DNA from: Gnetum montanum
Taxonomy: Eukaryota > Streptophyta > Gnetopsida > Gnetales > Gnetaceae
Assembly: GCA_015680685.1 (NCBI GenBank)
Contig: MNCI01028444.1
Location: 476,497-540,496 of the forward strand
Reading direction: 5' to 3'
Length of the DNA stretch: 64,000 nucleotides
Shown here: positions 48,544-58,230 of the stretch, in pieces
How the letters are laid out: the number at the start of each line of letters is the position of its first letter
Position numbering within the stretch: position 1 is the stretch's first letter
The notes under the pieces: model-generated
Databases searched by the model: none
What the model saw: only the letters and a program-made list of their open reading frames with translations
What the model was told of the DNA's origin: nothing
Position numbers and translations under genes: made by a program

Positions 48544-48705
48544 GGATCATCATTTGGAGTTATACTACTCATCTCACTAAGTAGGGTCTTGGGATGGTTG
48601 GTAGATAAGTGAAAGCCTAACTTCTTTGAGTAGTTGTGCTTAGGCTTGAACCTAGGTCTTTGACTTGAGAAATGAGTACCTTACCATCTCTCCAAATGAT
48701 GATCC
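48544..48705 (-). repeat. Fold-back element with tRNA-like pol III promoter boxes
   Basis: A perfect 16-bp terminal inverted repeat, ggatcatcatttggag at 48544-48559 and its complement at 48690-48705, encloses about 130 bp. On the minus strand TGGTAAGGTACTC (A-box-like) is followed at tRNA-like spacing by GGTTCAAGCC (B-box-like), as in tRNA-derived SINEs. The left arm also partly mirrors the A-box region. No target duplication was found. Confidence 0.6.
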
Positions 48706-49054
48706 CTGGAAAATATACATAAATGAAATTTAAAAATGTTTCTATATATATGTAATTCATGGTGGTGGAAATCATTAGTTTTAGTTAATTGTATGAAACT
48801 CCTATAGTTTATTTTCACACATTATAGTTAGTAAATAAGTGCCTATACTGTATGTTTGAGTTAGTTGTCTAGAGCCATCATTTGAGTGGTTAAACTTGGA
48901 TGTAATTGAGTTTTAGCAATAACTATTGAGATTGATTCTATCATATTGTAGCCCTTTGACTCTTAGTTTGTTGTACCTTTTAAGTAATTTATTTTCATGT
49001 AATTAAATAGTTAAATTTCTATATTATTTTTATTTACATTTACCATTGTATTAA
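48706..49054. other. Spacer before E5
   Basis: A+T-rich, nothing recognised. Confidence 0.6.
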
Positions 49055-49971
49055 TGATGAGCTTCAAAGTATCACGTTGATGAGGCCTTGTTTACGTGGT
49101 ATTGCACCATGGACAGGACCATGTTGACACAGCGTTTGCTACATCTATGGATTCTTGTCAATGCAAACTTGTAATAAAAACTATAAATACGTGTTCACAG
49201 CCATGTTTATGGGAGATCAAGTCATAGTAGTAGAAAATATCTTGTAGTTTTTCCATTTGAAAGTTAGAATATTTTTCTAAGTGCCTAAGCAAGAGTCAAA
49301 AAGTATATGCATCTTTATTTAAGCACTGTTGTACCTGAACCACACTAGTATGTAAGGCAATAAAGATGAGACTTTTTATCAAACCTTGCAGCACTTAGAA
49401 TAGATTAATGATTTATATATGCATTCATTGTTTTCAAGAAATATGCAATAAATTAAGCTAAATTAGACTTTAAGAGGTTAGTTAATTGTTTAATCTAAAT
49501 AGATCAAACACATAAGTACGATTGATTTAAGCATAAACACATATTCGCTTGGTAATCCCAATAGTGTTATTACTTTGTGTGGCCAGTAGCATAGCACTTG
49601 GTAACCCAACAGTGGATATGTGGGTTTAGGACATGTATGGAAAGTGGGATCTAATGCTTATGTTAAGACTAGTTAGAGACTAGTAAATTAGTTAAATTAA
49701 ATTAGTTATTAAAATAATTCATCTCTCTATTTAAGTGCCAAAGAGCACAAAACATAAAACAATAAAAATCATATGCCTCAATTAGACTTAACCAAACCTT
49801 TGTACATCACAAGTGTAATTGGGAAGACAATGAATAACCATCAGGGTAGAGTTCACTTTCTAGACAACTAGTGTACCAAAAGACAAAAAGTCCATAGAAT
49901 TCAACTAGATTATGTGTGAATGCTTCGTGATTTGTATGGTTGAGCGTAGGGGTACCTTTCACCACTCATCA
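49055..49971 (+). repeat. E5 5' LTR
   Basis: 917 bp, TGATGAGCTT to CCACTCATCA, the same length as solo LTR E4. The U3 end has GTTGACA/GGACC-type short repeats (49070-49160). TATA (ACTATAAATAC) lies at 49190-49200, and AATAAAGATGAG (polyadenylation-like) near 49360. The TTGGTAA(T/C)CC motif recurs at about 49550-49615. The U5 end (49938-49971) is shared with all sister LTRs. Confidence 0.93.
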
Positions 49972-49991
49972 TTTGCACCATTGCCCGGGAA
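49972..49991 (+). promoter_or_regulatory. E5 primer binding site (tRNA-Asp type)
   Basis: TTTGCACCATTGCCCGGGAA directly after the LTR. It keeps more of the tRNA-Asp complement (TGGCGCCGTTGCCGGGGA) than E1 or E2. Confidence 0.85.
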
Positions 49992-50437
49992 TCTTTTTGT
50001 TGAAATGTGTGCTATCTAGGATTAGTGAACATTATTAATATAATTGAATGAACCCCAAGGTTGATATCATTCTCAAATTATATAATTACAAAATCACACT
50101 GATATTTTATTTATTTTCAAAATGTCTTCTTCTCATAGGCATGAAGATACGAAATTGTAGGTCCCTCAATGATGGTATATACTATCCAGGTAAGTGTGTG
50201 CTTGATTTCAGCTTAATCCTACAAAAGGATGAACAATCATGATGGCATGACATGCAAAGCAACATTATAATGCCTCCTAATCAATTTGTGCCCGTGATGC
50301 TGCTTCAAATGCTTGTGAAGTTAAGAATCCATGATCTTTAAGAGTAGTACGTTGTGCATGATTGTGACTACTGGGACTACTGTTCCACTAAAACATAATG
50401 TCGAAGAGATCAACACTAGGAGAAGAAACATGAGTTT
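49992..50437 (+). other. E5 leader between primer site and gag
   Basis: No supported ORF. This is the expected place for packaging signals; none can be named. Confidence 0.6.
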
Positions 50438-52560
50438 GTGAAGGGAAAATGGTTCACCAATCCCTTATTCTTACTAAACAAAGACAATAATGAGGGCCCT
50501 TTCTTTGGAGGCCCTCAACATGAAAATTCTTCACCCCTTGATACTGGTGATTGGGGTGTGAGCTTGAATCTACATTTCACTATCAACAAACCAAGTTTAG
50601 GAAAAGATAGTAGTCAAGGCAAGGGCTTTGACAAGTGTCAAGATGATAAGAAACTTGATGAACATGTCCATGACAACCGAAGGAAGTTGGTAGATACCAT
50701 GGTGGTGGTAGTCCTCCTTCCTCTTTGCCCTCTTCATCAGCATCATCTTCTTCCTCTTTTTTTTTATTCTGAAAAACATTGTAAAAGAAACAATCGTAAT
50801 TGAAGTGGATAGTAGAATAATAATGCTGACTTCCATGCCCACAATAATTGAAGGGGTAACACAAGACATCACCAATGACAATGAAATAATGCTGATGATG
50901 AGGGGGCATATAACTCTAATATGCAAAATCATCTACAAGCCTTTCATGATGCCTACGCCTTACAAAACATAGAGAATAACTGGTAGAAATTAAAAATATT
51001 CCCTAGGACATTCATCAAAGATGTAGAAAGCTGGTACTAGTCCTTGGAGCTAGAATCTATTTTCCAATGGAGTACACTTCTTGAGTTATTCAATGATAAA
51101 TACCAGACATACTCCAAAGTGTCCAATCTACGAAGGTAAATACAAGGCCAGAAATAGGGAACACATGAACCCTTAGATGCAGCCATGGGAAAATATTATT
51201 CTCTCATACATCGATGCCTTGGCCATGGTTATTCTCAGAGGGAACAACTTCACCACATCATGAATGGGCTCAGAGTAGAAACTAGAGGAACTCTTGGAAT
51301 TTATGCCCAATGGAGACTATTTGAACTAAGAGCTCATTAGATATAAAGGCTAGTAGAGTAGGTAGCAAAAGAAGAAGGTGAACTATGAAAATGGTAAAGT
51401 GTAGAAGAATATAATAGGGACCCTTTCTTTAGAACAAGGGAGGTCCAATTCTATGATGAGGAGGGATGAGGTGGTGAACAAGAAAACTTTTCCTATCCAA
51501 AAATCTATTTTCGATATTTTAACAAAGGTTGAAAAATTATGAGACTCTTTGGATGAAAAATTTCAAACTGTTATGAAGATTGCTGAAGAATACAAAGAGC
51601 ATAATAGTGATCATGATAGTATGAGGCAAAAAGAAGTTGAATGTGCCTACCAAAGAGGTAAGGGAAAAGTTACTGTAGTTCAAGAAGTTGTGGAGATAGA
51701 CTTCAATGATGATGGTGGATGTAACATATGCTAATATGAACATCCTAAGGGATGTTGCCCCATCATGTCACACTTACAAGATTCTAGGGTGTATGCTTTA
51801 AATCCATGAATAGCAAGAAGGTAGGCACCTAGGAGGTTACCTTATCCCTAGGGCAATCCAAGATAGTTCTACTAGCAACAAAAAGCTTATTATCCAAGTG
51901 GGGCTCCACCACAATCATATGAGTAATACTAGTAGTGGAAACAACCACAATCATGGGAACTGTTACCACCAAGATAGCAGTACCCTTACAGAAAACTAGA
52001 TCCATATGGGTACTATATGTAACAATGCATTTTTGCACGAAGTTTTGCCAACCATGCCTCATTCCAACATCACTATTACCCTCCAAAGTACCATCAAACT
52101 CATTCACCATCTACTTGAGGGAAGCACCCATATCCATATCATCCTTTGCATACATCTACATACATCCCTTTATCCTCAACCTAGTTACCTCCTGCTTCAT
52201 CCATGTAGGGCGAAATTCCCCCATAGCCATAGCAATGAAATGATATGAGGGCTATAAATTGACAACAAACCTTCTAGTTGAGTGGTTTGAACAATTGATC
52301 CAAGAAATGATGATTTTTCCAACCCAAAAGTCCTCCCAAACCCTCATAGCCTAATGGAGTTGGTCACCCTATATCTCCAACACCCTCATCCTCTACATCA
52401 AACACATTCAAGTGTCCTTTAAACCAAACACCACCTCAAATACACATTGTGATGCTAAATCATGTTGTTTCCAATTGAATCAAGGTTGGAAACCTTCCCA
52501 CAAAGTGATCTAACTTGGGAAGTCCTCTTATTTACTTGCAGATCTTAGGACATGAGCCAT
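50438..52560 (+). pseudogene. E5 gag
   Basis: The possible start MKGKWFTNPLFLLNKDN at 50438 opens a 121-codon frame. It matches the lead-in of E2 gag: GPFFGGPQHENSSP, then acidic/basic KCQDDKKLDEHVHDNRRK. After a frame change come the Ser linker and remnants of the His/Asn-rich block. The core at 50925-51000 reads NHLQAFHDAYALQNIENNW and continues with RTFIKDVESWY. The helical segment at 51549-51734 (MDEKFQTVMKIAEEYKEHN) leads to the zinc knuckle GCNIC, stop, YEHPKGC at 51715-51760. A Pro/His/Tyr-rich tail follows to 52250. Multiple stops. Confidence 0.82.
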
Positions 52561-52905
52561 GCAAGGATCTTCTTGATTCTGGTTCTGGTATCAATTTCAT
52601 CTCCTACGACATGTACAAAGTTTGGAATCTACCACTTCTCAAGAAGAGAAATATCCATTTAGAATTTGTAAACTAATCAATCACTATCCGTTTGAGGTTA
52701 GTGGAGGACATTGTGACCATAGTTTATGGGTGGTCCTATCTTGTCAATTTTTTGATGATCAAGGTTAAAAACCGCAAAGGTGACTTTTCTATCATTATGG
52801 GACATGCATGGTTGAGCACTGTTGATGCACGAATGGGCATTAGGAACCTCTTCTTAAAAATCTCTAAGGACAATGAATTTAGACGTCTTGAGAAGAAGTG
52901 AGTTT
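52561..52905 (+). pseudogene. E5 aspartic protease
   Basis: LLDSGSGINFISYDMYKVW, with the catalytic D-S-G at 52575-52583. A stop follows EFVN at about 52677. The open frame 52692-52901 contains LVEDIVTIVYGWSYLVNFL and FSIIMGHAWLSTVDA. The catalytic triplet is intact, unlike in E2. Confidence 0.85.
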
Positions 52906-53159
52906 CATACATCACATATAGCAATAATAAGTGCAATTACATGCAGAAAATCTAGTCCATTAAAAGTACATTCATCAGAGTATGCAATCACTGTGCACAT
53001 GAAATTGATATCCAAAGGTGTCTATACATAGCAACCCCAAAATAGGAGGATGCCTAGTGGCTAATAGCTACCTCTAATAGTAGCAGATTATGCATGGAAC
53101 CTACTAAGAGCTTGACATGTGCCTATGTCGAAAGCATGGATGAACTTGAGTAAGTTGAT

Positions 53160-54335
53160 CACCAAATATTTGATGATGAAGATGATGATATCTATTGGGG
53201 AGAGTTATAAATCCCTGATAATTTCAAGTAAGATTTCCTAGAGTTCAAAACTCTACCAACCAACATGGAGTATGCATTTTTAAATAATGGTAAGCTAATC
53301 ATAATCAATGCAAATCTTACTCTCGAATAAAAAGATAAGCTATTAAAGGTGGTCCAAAAAATGGCCAACAGCCTTTGCTTGGTCATATATTGAGCTGACT
53401 GGAATCAATTTAAGGATATGCCAACATTACATTTACACTGACCTGGCCATGAAGCTCAAAGGTAGCCGTAAAGGTGATTGAACCCCAAGTTGAAGCAGAT
53501 CATCAAAGAGGAAATAGAACAACTCCTCAAGGTGTCCCATTGCAGATAGTGAGTGGGTTAGCCCACTTGTAATTGTGCTAAAGAAAGGTGGTAAGTGGGG
53601 AGTTTGCATCAACTTTAGGCTATTGAATATGGAAACATTTAAAGATCATTTTCCATTGCCATTTATGGACCAAGTGTTGGACACTATATATGGGCATTGT
53701 TATTATAGCTTCTTGGATGATTATAGTGGCTATAACCAAATCTAGATTGTGCCAGAAGATTAGGCCAAAATAACATTCACAAGTCCTTGAGGGAATTTTG
53801 CATATTGGAAGATGCTATTCGGTCTGTGCAATGCCCTTGCAATGTTCCAATGCTTGGTCCTTAGTATTTTTCAATAAAAAATTGGTAGCGGGATAGAAGT
53901 CTTTATGGATGACTTGTCTACCTATGGGACTACATTTGGGTAAGCTCTGGATCACCTTAAGCAAGTACAAAAAAGGTGTGTTGAAATAAACCTTAGGCTT
54001 AATTGGCAGAAAAGCCATTTAATAGTCTAGGAAGGCATAGTCCTGGGGTATAGAATTACTCAGGCAGGGATTGAGGTAGATCCAAAAAAGATAAGGATCA
54101 TTCAAGGAATCACACATCAACCAGAGACTATCAAAGACATTTGATCATTTCTTAGACACATTGGCTACTACCGACAGCGTATAAAGAATTTCTCCAAGAT
54201 TGCAAAGTTGTTGGTCGAGCTTACAAAGAAAGATGCTCCATTCATCTAGACCAAGGAGTGTGAACATGCATTCCAACAACTAAAGGAAAAACTTGTAGAA
54301 AATCCAATTCGATGGGCACTAGACTAGTTTAAATC
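53160..54335 (+). pseudogene. E5 reverse transcriptase
   Basis: Blocks in order: ICQHYIYTDLAMKLKG, WVSPLVIVLKKGGKWGVCIN, METFKDHFPLPFMDQVLD, GHCYYSFLDDYSGYNQI, VFMDDLSTYG (active site FMDD intact, about 53902-53913), LGYRITQAGIEVDPKK, and the thumb/connection FLRHIGYYRQRIKNFSK. Stops at 53743, 53761, 53788, 54028, 54142 and 54247 all sit where sister copies or family members have Gln, Trp or Arg. Confidence 0.92.
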
Positions 54336-54339
54336 ATTT

Positions 54340-54730
54340 TATATAATGATGGATGCATCTAATTATGCCTTGGAAGCCATGTGTATGCAGTTGGATGATA
54401 ATAAGTGTCCATATTACATCCATTGCATGAGCCAAAGCATTGTGGGTGCATAGTTGAATTACACCACAACTGAGAAAGAACTAATGGCAATGGTGTATGC
54501 TCTTAAAAATTTTAGGCACTATGTGCTTGGAAATAAGGTGTTTGTGCACATAGATCATAGTGCCATTTGCTTCCTAATAAATAAGCCAATGATGAGCCCC
54601 CATATCATACAGTGGCTTGTGATTTTATAGGAATTTCATCTCACAATGGTAGATGGAAAAGGAATTGAGAATGTGATCATTGACCATATCTCTTAGTTAA
54701 GATGGAATAACAAGGAAGAGAGCCCACTTT
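54340..54730 (+). pseudogene. E5 RNase H
   Basis: MDASNYALEAMCMQLDDNK, NYTTTEKELMAMVYALKNF, HYVLGNKVFVHIDHSAI, and DGKGIENVIIDHIS followed by a TAG at 54694. Acidic residues of the fold are largely kept. Confidence 0.9.
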
Positions 54731-54839
54731 CTGATCAATCTCAAGATGAACTCCTCTTTATTGGAGTAATAAATGAACAAATGCCTATAGAAAAAAATGA
54801 TATGACAACATCCTGACTTACCTTCTCACTTAGGAGATC

Positions 54840-55640
54840 CTACAAGATCTAGACTTTAGGAAGAAACAACAATTTCTTCATCAGGATAAGTACTTCATGG
54901 AAATCAATGGATACCTTTACAAGGTGTGCATTGATGGACTAGTTCATTGGTATGTCCCTAATACAGACCAATTGTGCATTTTCCAAGATTCTCATGCAGG
55001 CCTTTGTGGAGGACACTATGATGGGAGATGCACGACCATAAAAATCTTGATGGCAGGATACTATTGGCCTACCATCTTTAGGGATTTCCACTAGTTTATA
55101 TGATCCTATAAATGCTATCAATGAGATGGTGGGATGACCACTCAAATGGAGGGTCCTCAATAATGGATTCAACCATTGAAGCCCTTTGACATATGGGGCA
55201 TAGTCTTCATGGGTTCCATCACATCCATGTCCAATGGAAAGACATACATCATCATAGTAGTAAACTATTATACTAAATGGGTAGAAGCAATAGCTATCAT
55301 TGAATGTACATCATCCACTACTACTAGATTTGTACAAAAAAATTTTGTAAATAGGTTTGGGGTGCCACGTGCACTAATTTTTGACAATGGAACTCATTTT
55401 ACAAGTGTCACTTTTTAAAAACTCATGCAACTCTTGGGGTTTGAACATAAATTAACAACACCTTATCATCCCCAAGCCAATGTTCAAGTAGAGATAACTA
55501 GTAGGGAGATTACAAAGATTCTAATAAGAACTATCAACAAATATAGTAGAGACTAGATCACAAAAATCAATAATGCCCTTTGGGCCTACCGCTCAACATG
55601 GAAACTCCCCATTGGCTACTCTCCCTATGAGTTAGTGTAC
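54840..55640 (+). pseudogene. E5 integrase
   Basis: The zinc region DSHAGLCGGHYDGRCTTIK is followed by SYKCYQ, where one expected Cys is Tyr. In the core, the first Asp block reads WGIVFMGSI (family IDF), so that Asp is lost. The second, FDNGTHF at about 55379-55399, and the Glu in QANVQVEI at about 55480-55500 are intact. ALWAYRSTWKLPIGYSPYEL ends the region. Open stretches are 54897-55094 and 55176-55418. Confidence 0.9.
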
Positions 55641-56136
55641 AGAAAACTTTCAATGCTCTCAATTTAATTTGAGCTTTGTACACCCTCAATAGCCTATGAT
55701 TTGAATCTTAACTTAAGTCTAGAACAAAAGGAAAGACTGATCAAGCTCAATGTGTCATATAAAAAGTGATTAGTAGCCCTATCTTTGAATGAAATGCACA
55801 AGGCATTTAACAAGCAATGACATGACCTTAGAATATGAAAAGTAAAATTTCAACCTAAAGATAAGGTTCTCTACTAGAACCCCACAAACATACCCTTGAA
55901 AAAAAAGTTCCAAATGTTATAGGAGGAACCTTATATAATTGATGAAACCTTTTCTTCTGGGGCATGACTATATACAAACTTGAGAGTCCAAATAAAAAGT
56001 AGTTGGTCAACATCCAACAAGCCTTTCCATGAGCCCAAGTGATCTAGTGCAATGAATACCTTAGTAGATAAAAAATCATACTTAATTTTTCGGATCTCCT
56101 CTTTCCAACTCAGTCATGGGGGAGATGGTCATCCAT
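55641..56136 (+). pseudogene. E5 pol C-terminal tail
   Basis: SIAYDLNLNLSLEQKERL, KFQPKDKVLY, EEPYIIDETFSSGA, and the conserved end FRISSFQLSHGGDGHPC, stop. The same end occurs in E1 and E2. The DNA for the final residues contains the purine tract CATGGGGGAGATGG. Confidence 0.82.
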
Positions 56137-56300
56137 GCTAATCATCCATATGGCTCAGTTTTTCTATTTTTCTTGTTTTACACATTTTTATCTTTGTAAT
56201 TTATTTCTTTTACACCTTTTTGATTTTAAATCTTTTTTCTATTTTACACCATTTTTTTACACCATCATTAGTACATATAAATATTTCTTGAATATTTTAA
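56116..56300 (+). promoter_or_regulatory. Internal purine tract followed by T-rich TTTTACAC stretch
   Basis: CATGGGGGAGATGG (56116-56129) is followed at 56158-56290 by a T-rich run with four TTTTACAC copies. E1 has the same arrangement on its minus strand (5315-5330, then 5280-5165). It could be an internal plus-strand priming site, or a polypyrimidine tract for splicing toward the downstream ORF. Both readings are inference. Confidence 0.45.
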
Positions 56301-57450
56301 ACTTATATATTTTACTTTTTTTTTGTTTGAGTGTGATTCTTAAATTTTTGCTAATAAACATGATTTGTGCTAATAGGACACAGTGGTGTTGTAGCTATTA
56401 CTAATGGTGGTTTTTGCTTAATGTTTATTTGCTAATGTCTAGTTTCTATTTTGTAAATTTTTATGCCAATGGCTAAGTCATGGTTTCTTTTTCATGGAAC
56501 AAGCAATGAGTTCACAACATACACCCATTCACAAACTCTATGGTTTTCGTTGTTTTGAATGTTTGAGGTCCCTTTTATTAAATAAACTTTTAATAAACTG
56601 GTGACCATGGTAGTTTATGAAATTGGGAAGGATTCAAAGGTTTGTTCAGGGTGTGATTTCAAGGGGACTCACTACTCTTTGTACTCTACTTACTTGGGTG
56701 ACTGCGTGTTTTCATAGACTTATTATTATTCCATGTCATCCAATAATAGGAAGTCAAATAAAGTCTTTGCATGGTGTGGTTCCCATCCAAAAAGAAAGAA
56801 AAATTAAAAAGAAAAAAACATATGGGAATTCAAAGCACACCCCTTAGATAAATAAAGGGGCTACAAGGACTAGTTATGGGACTAGAAAGACATATTACCC
56901 ATGCTTGAATGTCCCCTCTAACTAAGGCCCTCTCTTACTTTCCACTTCTCTTTTCTTCTATTTATGGAATGGTGGTTGTTTTGTGGGTGCACTCTTGAGT
57001 CTCAAGGGGATGAATCCATCTTGGAGTGGTGATGTGAAGTCACTGAAAGAGGTTGGTTTTGGTCTAGACTAAGGATAGATCTTCTTAGGTCATTTTAACC
57101 ACAAAATTCCACAAGTAACTTCTTATGACCTTAATTCAGAATTCCATTCCACCTTCTTCATCATTCATCTTTAATAACTATAATTCACCTCACTACTAAA
57201 GTCCATGTTCTTGATTCGGTGTCTTGGTCTAACGTACTTGAATTCTTAGGTAGAATTTTTTGGGTTTTTATCCTTAACTTCCATCAACCATTAATCACCC
57301 ATGGGGCCCATGGACTCCTTAGGTTGAGGTTATGCAAGGGTAAAAAAGGCTTGTGCCTACTAATGGGGAGGACCCACTTGCATCTCTCTTGGTTGGGTTT
57401 GTTAAGCACTTTATCTTTAAGCATTCTTGCAATCAAAATCTTTCATACAC
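56301..57450 (+). other. E5 3' region, family-shared part
   Basis: Blocks CAAAGCACACCCCTTAG (56833), CCATGCTTGAATG (56899), GATGTGAAGTCACTGA (57031) and GGGAGGACCCACTTGCA (57365) match the E1, E2 and E3 3' regions in the same order. Similarity fades after about 57450. No supported ORF; the 218-codon frame at 57219-57875 has no family match. Confidence 0.65.
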
Positions 57451-57639
57451 CCATCTTCTACATCAAACCATGTGCTCCTTTACATATTTTATTCAATAAA
57501 TACATTCTCCATCAAATTTTTCAATTTTTAAGCTTTCAAAGATCCTCTTCAATGATTTTCTCATATTCTTGGATTTTTTGGGACTCCATGGACCCCAAAT
57601 TCATTGTATTTTTTAAAATATTCAAATTTCAAATTTTTC

Positions 57640-57800
57640 CCTCTAGGCTTTATATACGAGTCCTTGTTGACAAAGCAGACCCATATACAAAGCCCTGTAT
57701 ACAAGGCCCCATTGACAGAGTAGACCTATATATGAGGCCCTATATATGGGGCCCTATCAACATAGCAGAAAAATTATATATATGCACAATTCCACTTGGA
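57640..57800 (+). repeat. U3-like short-repeat field inside the E5 3' region
   Basis: GACAAAGCAGACCC, CATTGACAGAGTAGACC, ATATATGAGGCCC, ATATATGGGGCCC and ATCAACATAGCAG are repeated and then followed by ATTATATATATGC. The words and the order (GGCCC, CAACATAGC, TATA) recall the U3-to-TATA part of E4 and E5. It may be a diverged LTR remnant. Confidence 0.45.
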
Positions 57801-58230
57801 AGTTTTTACATTTTCTCAAAAATGCCAAGGGATATTTTTGAATTTTTAGAGCCCAAAACCTTTCAAAGCCCATAGCTTCCTAACTGTTTATCCAAATCAC
57901 TCTATTTTTTGACCCTACAGCTATCGGAGGTAAGCTCTTTATCATGGGGACCAAAAATGTACCATCTCTGATAGAAACTTTTTTTGCCATTTTTTCGAAC
58001 TCCCACAAATATTTAACTAAGAAATCAACTATTAAATACCAAATTACAAGAATTAAACCTTTCCAACAAGCTCCGGTGAGATTTATAATAAAAAATTAAT
58101 AAAATGATCAATCTTCCATGGTCTAACCTTAGCCAAAGTGTAACTAACTAACAAGAGAAAGTATTCTAAAACTTAAAGTTACACATTGTATCTACTAATC
58201 CATGGATGTTTTGTGACTATAGATGATACC
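57800..58230 (+). other. Spacer
   Basis: No gene seen between the repeat field and the downstream coding segment. Confidence 0.5.

Noticed and set aside
50583-50932. Two minus-strand ORFs of 108 and 111 codons
   Set aside because: They are antisense shadows of E5 gag, where Ser and His/Asn codons keep the other strand open.
57219-57875. 218-codon plus-strand ORF
   Set aside because: It spans the family 3' region and the U3-like repeat field. It has no match to known families and no counterpart in E1-E3.
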